This document shows, one piece after another, positions 51,283-59,825 of a DNA stretch of 64,000 nucleotides. The position numbers and the translations under genes are program-made. This stretch comes from Anaerolineaceae bacterium (lineage in GTDB: Bacteria; Chloroflexota; Anaerolineae; Aggregatilineales; Phototrophicaceae), in NCBI GenBank assembly GCA_020634115.1, contig JACKCH010000011.1:124001-188000 (forward strand), written 5' to 3'. How positions within the stretch are numbered: the stretch's first letter is position 1; the number at the start of each line of letters is the position of its first letter. The notes beneath the pieces are model-generated. The model ran no database searches, had not been told where the DNA came from, and was given only the letters and a program-made list of their open reading frames with translations.

Positions 51283-54279
51283 GTGAGTCGAATCACCAGC
51301 CGAAACCTGCCGCTTGACGTGATGATTTCCAGCACCAGCCGTGATTTGCCGCTGCACCGGGAACGGGCGACGCGCGTGGTGCTGAAGCGCGGCCTGTACC
51401 CGCGTGTGATGGAGAGCCTGCCCGCCGCTGACCGGGACGCCATTACCGTTTCGCTGGATATGGTGAATGAAGCCGAGATTTACGTCGGGATTTTCGGCAG
51501 GCGTTACGGCCACATCCCCGACGACCCGCGTAACCCGGACGGCATCAGCATCACCGAAATGGAGTACCGCCGGGCGCTGGAACGGGGTATCCCGGTGCTG
51601 TGCTTCGTGATGAGCGACGACCACCCCGCCCCGGCCACCGTGAAGGAACTTGAAACGTTTATCGAGCAGTCGGAAGAGGGCAAAAAGAAGCTCAGAGCAT
51701 TGATTGACGAGATCACCAGCACACGCGTCGTCAGCTTTTTCGAGTCGGATCACGAACTCGGCGAGCAGATACTGAACGCGCTGTACGATGAGGAAACCAT
51801 CGAGAAAGCCAAGTCTTTCCTGCCGCCGGGGGTGCTGGAAGCCTTCGAGCAGGCCACGCCGCCGCCAGCAAAGGACACCATCCCAACCAAGCCGGAATTT
51901 TACGCCCGGCCAGCCTACGCCGGGGGGATGGGCTTCGTGGGGCGGAAGGCCGAACTCACCCGCCTGGACGCCTGGGCGCAAGCCGCTACGCCGGTCATGG
52001 TGGTGGAAGCCATCGGCGGGCAGGGCAAAAGCGCCCTGACCTGGCACTGGGTCGAGCGCAACAAGGGCAACTTCGACGGTGTGGTGTGGTGGAGCTTCTA
52101 CACGCAAGGCACAACCATGACCGACTTCCTGCGCCATACGCTGGCCTACGTGACCGGGCGTCCCCTGGACGACGTGCCGCGTGACGACCACGAAGCCCGT
52201 ACCGAACTGCTGCAAGCCCTGCGCGACGGGCGTTACCTGCTGGCGCTGGACGGGCTGGAACGGGTGTTGACGGCCTACCACCGCCTGGACGCCGCCATGA
52301 TCCGTGATGACCAGGTGGAGGAGGACAAACGTGCCGCCACCAACCCGCGCGATACCGAAACGCTGGCGCAACTGCTGACCGCCGCCGCCTCGAAAATCCT
52401 GGTCAGCACCCGCCTGTTCCCGCGTGCCTGGGAAGCGCGGTATGGTGGGCATCACGAGAACACGGCGCACATCCTATTAGAGGGGCTTTCGCCGGAAGAT
52501 GCGCTGGCGCTGGCGGAGCAGGCACATATCACCGTCACGGACGACGGGCGGGTGACACGCTTCCTGGAACGCTTCGGCTTTCACCCGCTGGTGGTGGGGG
52601 CGCTGCTGGGCGTCATCGGGAATCCGCGTAACCGCCGTTTCCACCGGAGTTTCGACGCCTGGCTGGATGCCAACGAACGCGACTTCAGCCTGCGCGACCT
52701 CGACCTGCGGGGACGGCAGACACACATCGTCGGCTATGCTATCGCCGGGTTGAGCGCCCCGGCCACCGAACTGCTGGCGCGGCTGGCGCTGTTCCGCGAC
52801 GCCGTGCCGTATGCGGCCATGACCGCCCTGGGCGTGAGCGCCGACCCGCAGGCCATTGACGGCCTGCTGCTGGAACTGGAAGACAGCGGCCTGGTGATGT
52901 ACGACCCCCAACGCGACCAGAACGACCTGCACCCGGTAGTGCGCGGTTACGGCCAGGATTTGCTGGCGGCGGACGAACGCCGCGCCGCCTTCAGCCGTCT
53001 GTACGATTATTTTGAGGCGCAGCCGGAAGAGGACTATGACGCCGTGACCGAAGTGGCGCAGCTCAACCGCAGTCTGGAAGTGGTGCGGGCGCTGCAAGGG
53101 GCGGGCCGCCTGGACGATGCGTTAGGGGTCTATAAGGGCTTTGGGCGGACGTTGTTCTTCAACCTGGGGAGCTATGCCCACATGCGGGCGCTGCTCGAAC
53201 CCTTCTTCCCGGATGGACTGGATGCGCCGCCTGCATTGGCGAATGCCCGTGACCGCTCCTGGGTCATGAACAGTATGGCGCAGTCACTACAACTCGCGGG
53301 CGACCCGGCGGAGGCCGTCCCGCTTTACCTGGCGGCAGTCGCTGAGGACTTAGGAGACAGCTTTGCCGCTGGCCTAGCTGTCAAATTGAGGAACGCGGCG
53401 AAAGCCATGCTTGAGAGCCGGTCTAGCGCCCGCGCCCGCCGCTTATATGCCTACAGCCTGCGGGTTGCCCTGGCCGCGGAGACGGACGTAAATAATAACC
53501 GCCTGAACGTCATGATTGGGGCCGTGAGCCGAGGGGATTGGGCGGCGGCGCTGGAACAGTATGGGGCTGACAAAGACAATGCTGATGATGGCGCATACGT
53601 GCGCTACCGAGCCGAGATGGCGGCGGCGCGTGACGAGCCGGACGCCCTCGACATCCTGCGCCGCGCCCTGGAGATGAATTTAAATTGGCGGCGGGTGCGC
53701 TATGTTATGGAAATCCATTACGCCTGGGCGTTGTACGCCCTGGGGCAAGGCGATCCGGCGGGGGCGCTGCCGCACGCGCAGGAAGCGGTGCGCCTGGCAC
53801 GTCAGACCAATGACCGCATCCAGGGGGCGGCACTGGCGGTATTGGGGCAGATTCACGCCGCGCTGGGCGATTTCGCTACCGCCCGCGATTACCTGGCGCA
53901 GGCCGGGCGAGCAGTCTGTTCCCCAATTTTCGAGGTGGAGCGGGAACTGGCGGCGGCGCACGTCCATCACCTGGCCGGGGAGCGCGACGCGGCGGTTGAG
54001 CGGGCGTTAGCCGCCTACCGGCTGGCCTGGGCGGATGGCGAATCCGACCATCCCGACCATAAACCAGGGTACACCATCTGGTGGCCGCTGCACCGGGCGC
54101 GGGCGCTGCTGGCCGAACTGGGTGTCACGCCGCCCGATTTGCCGCAATTCGACCCCGCCACAATCCCGGCTGACCGCCTGCCCATTGAGGATGATATCGA
54201 AGCCTTCATCGCCGAGTTGGAGGCGAAACAGGCCGAACGGGAACGCAAGAAGACGGAAAGCACGGATGAGGGGGATTAG
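51283..54279 (+). CDS. DUF4062-STAND NTPase-TPR protein (NLR-like)
   Basis: 998 residues from the GTG at 51283 (AAAGGA 6 nt upstream). Residues 10-100 are DUF4062 (DVMISSTSRDLPLHRERATR, EIYVGIFGRRYGHIPDDPRN, ITEMEYRRALERGIPVLCFV). The STAND ATPase follows: P-loop AIGGQGKSAL at about 243-251, Walker B LLALDGLERV at about 317-327, sensor-like KILVSTRLF, GLPL-like FGFHPLVVGALL, and MHD-like DLHPVVRGYG. The C-terminal 450 residues are TPR-like. This is the layout of NB-ARC-type immune sensors. DUF4062 is a likely effector. It stands alone between a B repeat and a C repeat. Its actual function is unproven. Confidence 0.85.
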   Translation: MSRITSRNLPLDVMISSTSRDLPLHRERATRVVLKRGLYPRVMESLPAADRDAITVSLDMVNEAEIYVGIFGRRYGHIPDDPRNPDGISITEMEYRRALERGIPVLCFVMSDDHPAPATVKELETFIEQSEEGKKKLRALIDEITSTRVVSFFESDHELGEQILNALYDEETIEKAKSFLPPGVLEAFEQATPPPAKDTIPTKPEFYARPAYAGGMGFVGRKAELTRLDAWAQAATPVMVVEAIGGQGKSALTWHWVERNKGNFDGVVWWSFYTQGTTMTDFLRHTLAYVTGRPLDDVPRDDHEARTELLQALRDGRYLLALDGLERVLTAYHRLDAAMIRDDQVEEDKRAATNPRDTETLAQLLTAAASKILVSTRLFPRAWEARYGGHHENTAHILLEGLSPEDALALAEQAHITVTDDGRVTRFLERFGFHPLVVGALLGVIGNPRNRRFHRSFDAWLDANERDFSLRDLDLRGRQTHIVGYAIAGLSAPATELLARLALFRDAVPYAAMTALGVSADPQAIDGLLLELEDSGLVMYDPQRDQNDLHPVVRGYGQDLLAADERRAAFSRLYDYFEAQPEEDYDAVTEVAQLNRSLEVVRALQGAGRLDDALGVYKGFGRTLFFNLGSYAHMRALLEPFFPDGLDAPPALANARDRSWVMNSMAQSLQLAGDPAEAVPLYLAAVAEDLGDSFAAGLAVKLRNAAKAMLESRSSARARRLYAYSLRVALAAETDVNNNRLNVMIGAVSRGDWAAALEQYGADKDNADDGAYVRYRAEMAAARDEPDALDILRRALEMNLNWRRVRYVMEIHYAWALYALGQGDPAGALPHAQEAVRLARQTNDRIQGAALAVLGQIHAALGDFATARDYLAQAGRAVCSPIFEVERELAAAHVHHLAGERDAAVERALAAYRLAWADGESDHPDHKPGYTIWWPLHRARALLAELGVTPPDLPQFDPATIPADRLPIEDDIEAFIAELEAKQAERERKKTESTDEGD

Positions 54280-54280
54280 G

Positions 54281-54411
54281 GCAGGCCGTCTGCCGAGCAT
54301 TGAAATGCCCGGCAAGGTGATGTGAACCCGCTAAAGGGGTTCGAGTGAAGGGTAGAGATAGCCCCTTCAATGGGCTTGGTTTTTCGTTAGCCGGGGGATT
54401 CATCCCTCGGC
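54281..54411 (+). repeat. family C repeat element, copy 2
   Basis: GCCGTCTGCCGAGCATT with AATGCCCGGC, AACCCGCTAAAGGGGTTCG, GCCCCTTCAATGGGC and GGGGGATTCATCCCTCGGCG. It begins two bases after the stop codon of the DUF4062-STAND gene and may end both converging transcripts. Confidence 0.85.
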
Positions 54412-54429
54412 GCGAAATAGGCAACGCCC

Positions 54430-54876
54430 CTACAGCACCGTCGCGTCGAGAATCTGGTACGGGTCGGTGGTGTACACGCGGTAGACCACCGTCCCGGTGA
54501 AGGCCAGCATGTCGCGCAGCCGCTGGTCAATGGCGGGGTGCGTCACCCGGGGAAGCGCCGCGTCCGGCGGGAACCAGGCCGTTTCAACCGATTCGGGGCT
54601 GGTGGTCAGTTCGCCGGAAACCCAGGCGCAGCGAAAACCGAAAATGACTTTGGGCGGCAGCTTGATATTGGTGTAGATGCCGACCAGCTTGCCGACTGTC
54701 ACCGTCACCCCGGCCTCTTCCATAATCTCCCGCCGCAGGGCTTCGGGCAGCGTTTCGCCTTCCTCCACCTGACCACCGGGGACTTCCCACCCCCGGCGCG
54801 GCGAACGCACCAGCAGCACCTCTCCCGCCGCGTTGGTCACTAACCCGGATACGGCCACAATATGTTTGGGCGTCAT
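54430..54876 (-). CDS. NUDIX hydrolase (MutT-like)
   Basis: 148 residues. The NUDIX box is GGQVEEGETLPEALRREIME, then EAGV. The domain cleaves nucleoside diphosphate linkages in an unknown substrate. The ATG overlaps the stop of the MtnA-like gene (ATGA). The stop codon TAG lies in GTAGGGGCG, the opening of family D palindromes. It is the last gene of the dnaG operon. Confidence 0.88.
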   Translation of the reverse strand: MTPKHIVAVSGLVTNAAGEVLLVRSPRRGWEVPGGQVEEGETLPEALRREIMEEAGVTVTVGKLVGIYTNIKLPPKVIFGFRCAWVSGELTTSPESVETAWFPPDAALPRVTHPAIDQRLRDMLAFTGTVVYRVYTTDPYQILDATVL

Positions 54877-55940
54877 GCTGTTGGCTCGGTGTGGAAGTAG
54901 TCACGGATTGCGCCCGGCGCGAAGATGCCTCTATCGGTGCAGATCGCGCCGATCAGGTGCGGTGGCGTGATATCGAAGGCCGGGTAGTAGCCATCAATGC
55001 CGTGTATGGCCGTGCGGACGGTGCCGGTTTCGCCGCGTGCGTGGAACACTTCCACTGGGTCACGCTCCTCAATCGGGATGTCCGTGCCGGTTTCGGTATT
55101 CGGGTCCGGGCCGTCGTAGCCCAGCACGTAGAAGGGCTGGCCGAAGTGATGGGCGGCAATCGCGTGTTGCAGCGTGCCGATCTTGTTGGTGATATGCCCA
55201 TCCAGTGTGATGCGATCCGCCGCGCAGATAAACTTGTCAATTTTGCCGACGCTCATCAGGTGCGCGGACATGCCATCGGTAATCAGTGTGAAGGGGATGC
55301 CCATCTCCTGGGCGCTGGCCGCCGTCAGCCGCGCCCCCTGGAAGTACGGGCGGGTTTCCGAGCCGATCAGCGTGATGTGCTTGCCGTCCTGTTTGGCCGT
55401 CCACAGCATCCAGCACAGCGCCGCCCCAGCGATGCAGTGCGTCAACACCTGGTCGCCGTCGTTTAGCAGGCGGGCGGCGTACTGTCCGCACTTACGGCTG
55501 ACCTCGTTGCCACGTGTGATTTCGCCGTTCACATAGTCGAGCGCCGCGCGGAACGGGTCGCCGTCCTGGTGGAGTGCATCGAGCGCCACGTTGAGCGCCG
55601 CCGGGACGATGTGATGCAGATCATCGGCAGTCGGGCGCGTCGCCAGCAGCCGTTGGGCAGCTTGTTCCAGGTATGCCGCTGGATGCGCGATGCCGGAGAG
55701 GTCACGGGCGGCCATCGCCAACCCCAACCCGGCCACATACGCCAGCGGCGGCCCGCCCTGGACAGTCATATTCTCAATGGACTGGGCGACTTCTTCCACC
55801 GTCCGCAGCGTGACATATTCCACGGTGAAGGGGTACTTACGCCGGTTCAGAATCACCACGGCCTGTTCCCCCTCGTCATAACGCAGGGTCTTAAAACGAT
55901 CCGCCAGCATCGCGGGCGGGGTGCTGATGGTCGGGGACAT
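54873..55940 (-). CDS. MtnA/eIF-2B family isomerase, diverged
   Basis: 355 residues with the eIF-2B alpha/methylthioribose-1-phosphate isomerase fold. Segments align: VQGGPPLAYVAGLGLAMAAR (usual VRGAPAIG), LTHCIAGAALCWML (catalytic Cys kept; usual THCNTGSL), IGSETRPYFQGARLTA, TLITDGMSAHLMSVGKIDKF, CAADRITLDGHITNKIGT (catalytic Asp kept) and IPIEERDPVEV. Arg in the first motif is Gln, and Asn after the Cys is Ile. It may isomerise another sugar phosphate. It overlaps the rpoD stop by one base (TAATG). Confidence 0.78.
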   Translation of the reverse strand: MSPTISTPPAMLADRFKTLRYDEGEQAVVILNRRKYPFTVEYVTLRTVEEVAQSIENMTVQGGPPLAYVAGLGLAMAARDLSGIAHPAAYLEQAAQRLLATRPTADDLHHIVPAALNVALDALHQDGDPFRAALDYVNGEITRGNEVSRKCGQYAARLLNDGDQVLTHCIAGAALCWMLWTAKQDGKHITLIGSETRPYFQGARLTAASAQEMGIPFTLITDGMSAHLMSVGKIDKFICAADRITLDGHITNKIGTLQHAIAAHHFGQPFYVLGYDGPDPNTETGTDIPIEERDPVEVFHARGETGTVRTAIHGIDGYYPAFDITPPHLIGAICTDRGIFAPGAIRDYFHTEPTA

Positions 55941-57577
55941 TACATCTCCAAATAGTCGCGCAGTTGCCGGCTGCGAGTCGGGTGGCGCAGCTTCCGCAGG
56001 GCTTTGGCCTCAATCTGGCGGATGCGCTCACGGGTGACGCCCAGGTGACGCCCGACTTCCTCTAGCGTGTGATCCTGCCCGTCCAGCAGGCCGAAGCGCA
56101 TTTCCAGCACTTCGCGCTCGCGTTCACTCAACACGCCCAGCGCCGAACGAATCTGTTCTTTCAGCAGTTGGCGGCTGGCGGCGTCCACCGGCCCGACGAT
56201 GTTGTCATCAGGGATGAACTCGCCCAGGACACTGCTGTCCTCCTGACCAATCGGCATTTCCAGGCTCATCGGCTCCTGGCTGATGCGCTGGATTTTGCGG
56301 ACTTTTTGCGCGGCGCGGCGCAGTTTGCGCTGCAACCCCATATCCATCCGCGCCCCTTGCTGGCGAATCAGCTTAATAGCTTCGATTTCTTCCGCCGTGA
56401 GGAAGTCCATTTCCAGGGCGATCTGCTCGGCGCTCGGTTCTGCGCCGAGTTCCTGCACCAGTTCGCGCTGGATGCGCATCAACCGGTTAATGGTTTCGAC
56501 CATATGCACCGGAATGCGGATTGTCCGCGCCTGGTCAGCAATCGCCCGGCTGATTGCCTGCCGAATCCACCAGGTGGCATAGGTGCTGAACTTGTAGCCT
56601 TTGGTGTGGTCGAATTTCTCCACCGCCCGCAGCAGGCCGATATTGCCTTCCTGAATCAGGTCGAGGAAGTTAATCCCGCGCCCCATGTAGCGTTTGGCGA
56701 CGCTCACGACCAGCCGCAGGTTCGCCCGTGTGAGCGCTTCGGCAGCCAATACCGCCTTTTGTTCGATATGCTCGAAGAGTTCGGGCAGTTCCGCAATCGT
56801 ATCCTCGTCCGCCACCAGCCAGTCATGGAATAGCTCACGCGGCGGAAGCTGACCGTTTTCCTGATAGAATCGCTTGATTGGAATCAGCAGGCCGAGGGGA
56901 ATCAGGTAGATTCCCTGGAACACGTCGAACAGCCGCCGTGCCAGTTCCGTCCACAGTTCATCCCGCCCCCACTCCCGTTGGCGCAGATACACGCGAATCG
57001 CCGAGTGGTTGGTGATGTCCCAATTATCCGCGACCAGCACCGCCTCTTCGATCAGGGCGTTCAGGTTGGGTGGCTCGACACCAAAGGCCATCGCACCCTC
57101 AACCACTTCTTCCCAGTTCCGGCAGATATGCTCATAGATCAGCTCAACCACCTGGGTCGGCTGCGGCAGTCCTCCGGCTACACCATTACCTGCTTCCTGG
57201 AGGCTGGATAGGCGATCCATGATAGATTGCAGCAGGTGCTCGGCGGCAATCTGCGTACTCAGCCAGATTTCACGGTTGGTGTCCAGCAGCGGCACCTGCC
57301 CGATTTCCTTCAGGTACATACGCACCGGGTCGTCGGCCAACGCTGCCGCGTCTATGGACACCGTGTCGTCGTCGGCTTCCTCATCCAGGTCGTCCAGGTC
57401 ATCCGAATCCGGATCGTCGGCGCTAAACAGATCATCCGAATCATCTTGATCCTCGGAGAAGAAGGTGTCGTCGTCGCTCTCTTCATCCAGGTCGAATTCG
57501 TGGTCGTTATCAGCCTGTGCGCGGGCCATCTCCTGGGATGCGTCCACATTGTTTTTGCGAGTCTTTTTCTTAGCCAT
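55940..57577 (-). CDS. rpoD: RNA polymerase primary sigma factor
   Basis: 545 residues. Acidic, low-complexity N-terminus, then region 1.2 (DDPVRMYLKEIGQVPLLDTN), an insertion of about 130 residues, and the core region 2 (LRLVVSVAKRYMGRGINFLD, LIQEGNIGLLRAVEKFDHTK, FSTYATWWIRQAISRAI). Regions 3 and 4 follow, with the -35 helix-turn-helix TLEEVGRHLGVTRERIRQIE. It is the vegetative sigma-70 factor and matches TTGACA/TATAAT-like promoters found here. The ATG at 57577 is preferred; a GTG 9 bases earlier overlaps the dnaG stop (GTGA). Confidence 0.96.
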   Translation of the reverse strand: MAKKKTRKNNVDASQEMARAQADNDHEFDLDEESDDDTFFSEDQDDSDDLFSADDPDSDDLDDLDEEADDDTVSIDAAALADDPVRMYLKEIGQVPLLDTNREIWLSTQIAAEHLLQSIMDRLSSLQEAGNGVAGGLPQPTQVVELIYEHICRNWEEVVEGAMAFGVEPPNLNALIEEAVLVADNWDITNHSAIRVYLRQREWGRDELWTELARRLFDVFQGIYLIPLGLLIPIKRFYQENGQLPPRELFHDWLVADEDTIAELPELFEHIEQKAVLAAEALTRANLRLVVSVAKRYMGRGINFLDLIQEGNIGLLRAVEKFDHTKGYKFSTYATWWIRQAISRAIADQARTIRIPVHMVETINRLMRIQRELVQELGAEPSAEQIALEMDFLTAEEIEAIKLIRQQGARMDMGLQRKLRRAAQKVRKIQRISQEPMSLEMPIGQEDSSVLGEFIPDDNIVGPVDAASRQLLKEQIRSALGVLSEREREVLEMRFGLLDGQDHTLEEVGRHLGVTRERIRQIEAKALRKLRHPTRSRQLRDYLEM

Positions 57578-57582
57578 AGGTT

Positions 57583-59682
57583 TCACTCATGCAGTGGGCT
57601 TATTTGGCGTTGCAGTTCAGCGTCAATCAGATGTTTTGCCTGTTTGGAAAGGACAATCCGTTGGATGGTGTCCACATCGTTTTCATCGTCCATCTGTAAA
57701 AATCGCAACTCTTCCCTCTCTCTTCCCAACCGCTGGGCGCGTAGGCGCAGCGCCTGTTCAACTAACTCAGTTCCCAGGTTGAAAGCAGTGGTAAAACGCC
57801 GGGTCTGATTCCAGGCGGCCTGCAATTCGGGGGCGAAACGATGGCGAACTTGCTCATGCAGAATATCCAGGTCATCTACCATAATCGCCTCGATCTCCGC
57901 ACGCAAGACCGGATTCAGGGTGGTACGCAAAAAATCCAGCGGTTCCTGGTCGTCCTGGGCTAACGCCTCCTCAAACGCCACCATCAGGGCATGATACGTC
58001 GTGTGAATGAAATCCCGTGCGCCCCACTCGCCCAACGGCCCGGCCAGCAGGGCGGTATCCCCTCCCGCTAACTCGCGGAATTTACGGTTGACCACATAGA
58101 ATTGACGGGGATCGCGCAGCAGCAGCCGTAAACAGTAGCCTTCCAGCACCGCATCCTGAGACGGTGCGGAACGGGGTCGGGGCGCTGGCGCGGGTGCGGC
58201 AGGGGCGAATTCCAGCCCGGCATAGGGAGACTCGTTCCCTTCTGCCGATGGAAAACCGTCATAGTCCAGCGGTGGCAGGTAGCCGTCGAATTCCGGCGGA
58301 GGTGGCAGATCGGGCGGCATTTCCGCCGAGGCCGGGGCAGGTTGGGGCGGGCGTGCCTCGTCAATCCGGCGCTGTTCTTCCGCCCAGGCCAGCAGATCGG
58401 ACTCGCCAATCCGCAGTTTGAGCGCCAGTTTTTGCAGATTATCCTGGCGATACAGGTTACTTTCCGAGGCCAGCAGCAGCGGCAGCACACGTCGGGCAGC
58501 GGCCTGGCGTTCCTGGATGGTCGCGCTTTCCGGCAGCGCCGCCGTTTCCTGCTGGATCACGTATTCGGCCACCGGCAGCGCCTCAGCCACCAGTGCCGAC
58601 CAGCGTTCCGGCGATTCGCGAATCAGATCATCCGGGTCTTTCGCGCCGGGGATACTCAGGATGCGAATATCCAGCGCCAGCTTGCCGCCATAGTCGGCCT
58701 GAAGCGTCTGCCGGGCGACTTCCAGGCTGCGGCGGGTGGCGCTCTGTCCGGCGGCATCCGAGTCGAGCGCCAGGATCAGTTTTTTGGCCGTTTTCGCCAG
58801 GGTACGCACCTGGGGTTCCGTCATGGCCGTCCCCATCTGGGCGACGACATTCTGGAAACCGGCCTGGTACGCCTGAATCGCGTCCATATAGCCCTCGACC
58901 ATCACCACCGTTTCGGTGTCCCGGATGGCCTTTTTCGCCATATCCAGGCCAAACAGGGTTTTGCTCTTGTCGAACAGGGATGTCTGCGGGGAATTCAGGT
59001 ATTTCGGGTTGTCATCCGGGTCAAGCGCCCGCGCCCCGAAGCCCATCACCCGCCCGCGCTCATCACGGATAGGGATCATCAGGCGGTTGCGGAAACGGTC
59101 ATACACCCGTCCCTGGTCGTTTTTGATCGCTAACCCGACTTCAATGATCTGATCCGGCGTATAGCCGAGCGTTTGCAGGTGTTCCAGCATATTCTGCCAG
59201 CCGGGATGGGCATACCCGATTCCGAATTGCTGAATCGTCGCGTCGTTCAGCCCGCGTTTTTCGTGGACATAGCGCAGGGTGGCGATAGCACCCTCGTCCC
59301 CAGCGTGCGTTAAAGCATGGTGATAGCCATCGGCGGCGGCTTGTAGTAGGCCGCGCAGCACATCCAGATGTTCGTATTGGGCACGTTGTTCGGGGGTCTG
59401 CTGGCGAACTTCCACACCGGCCTGCTTGCCGAGTTCTTCCAGCGCCTCGTTGAATGACCAGCCATGATACTTCTGGGCGAAGGTGAATAGGTCGCCGCCT
59501 TCAGCACACGCGCCAAAGCAGCGCCATGTTTGCCGGTCAGGATTGACAACAAAACTCGGCGTCCGTTCCGCGTGGAATGGGCAGCACGCTTTCCAGGTAT
59601 TCCCGGCCTTCTTTATCGGGACGTACTGCTGGACGTAAGCCACAATGTCAATTCTGGCTTTGATTTCGTCCGTCACTGACAT
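57583..59682 (-). CDS. dnaG: DNA primase
   Basis: 699 residues. It lays RNA primers at the replication fork. The zinc site reads CCPFHAERTPSFVV plus RCFGACAEGG. The Toprim core holds VVMVEGYMDAIQAYQAG (Glu) and KKLILALDSDAAGQSA (Asp-x-Asp). A long middle insertion rich in Pro and Ala (about residues 410-490) separates it from the DnaB-binding C-terminal part. It leads the operon with rpoD. The promoter lies 38 bases ahead of the ATG. Confidence 0.97.
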   Translation of the reverse strand: MSVTDEIKARIDIVAYVQQYVPIKKAGNTWKACCPFHAERTPSFVVNPDRQTWRCFGACAEGGDLFTFAQKYHGWSFNEALEELGKQAGVEVRQQTPEQRAQYEHLDVLRGLLQAAADGYHHALTHAGDEGAIATLRYVHEKRGLNDATIQQFGIGYAHPGWQNMLEHLQTLGYTPDQIIEVGLAIKNDQGRVYDRFRNRLMIPIRDERGRVMGFGARALDPDDNPKYLNSPQTSLFDKSKTLFGLDMAKKAIRDTETVVMVEGYMDAIQAYQAGFQNVVAQMGTAMTEPQVRTLAKTAKKLILALDSDAAGQSATRRSLEVARQTLQADYGGKLALDIRILSIPGAKDPDDLIRESPERWSALVAEALPVAEYVIQQETAALPESATIQERQAAARRVLPLLLASESNLYRQDNLQKLALKLRIGESDLLAWAEEQRRIDEARPPQPAPASAEMPPDLPPPPEFDGYLPPLDYDGFPSAEGNESPYAGLEFAPAAPAPAPRPRSAPSQDAVLEGYCLRLLLRDPRQFYVVNRKFRELAGGDTALLAGPLGEWGARDFIHTTYHALMVAFEEALAQDDQEPLDFLRTTLNPVLRAEIEAIMVDDLDILHEQVRHRFAPELQAAWNQTRRFTTAFNLGTELVEQALRLRAQRLGREREELRFLQMDDENDVDTIQRIVLSKQAKHLIDAELQRQISPLHE

Positions 59683-59719
59683 AGGAAATATAAAACCCCT
59701 TCACCCCCGGTGTAGTTGC

Positions 59720-59748
59720 ATTATATGTATGAGTCGGCACTCATGCAA
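59720..59748 (-). promoter_or_regulatory. promoter of the dnaG-rpoD operon
   Basis: Minus strand TTGCAT (59748-59743), 17-bp spacer, TATAAT (59725-59720). The spacer contains the palindrome ATGAGTCGGCACTCAT (59729-59744), a candidate operator position. Confidence 0.65.
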
Positions 59749-59825
59749 CCGCAATCCGGGGTTCGCAGGGTTTTTCAAACGATTGCATCATAGTCGAAAA
59801 TCCGGCGGACTTATACTGAGAACGA

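Noticed and set aside
51268..52470. 400-residue minus-strand open frame opposite the DUF4062 gene
   Set aside because: Mirror reading of a GC-rich coding sequence; composition is His/Arg/Gln-rich and no domain is recognisable.
56069..56833. 254-residue plus-strand open frame opposite rpoD
   Set aside because: Antisense of conserved sigma regions 2-4; shadow of codon usage.
58342..59133. 263-residue plus-strand open frame opposite dnaG
   Set aside because: Antisense of a clear Toprim-domain coding region; no independent start signal or domain.
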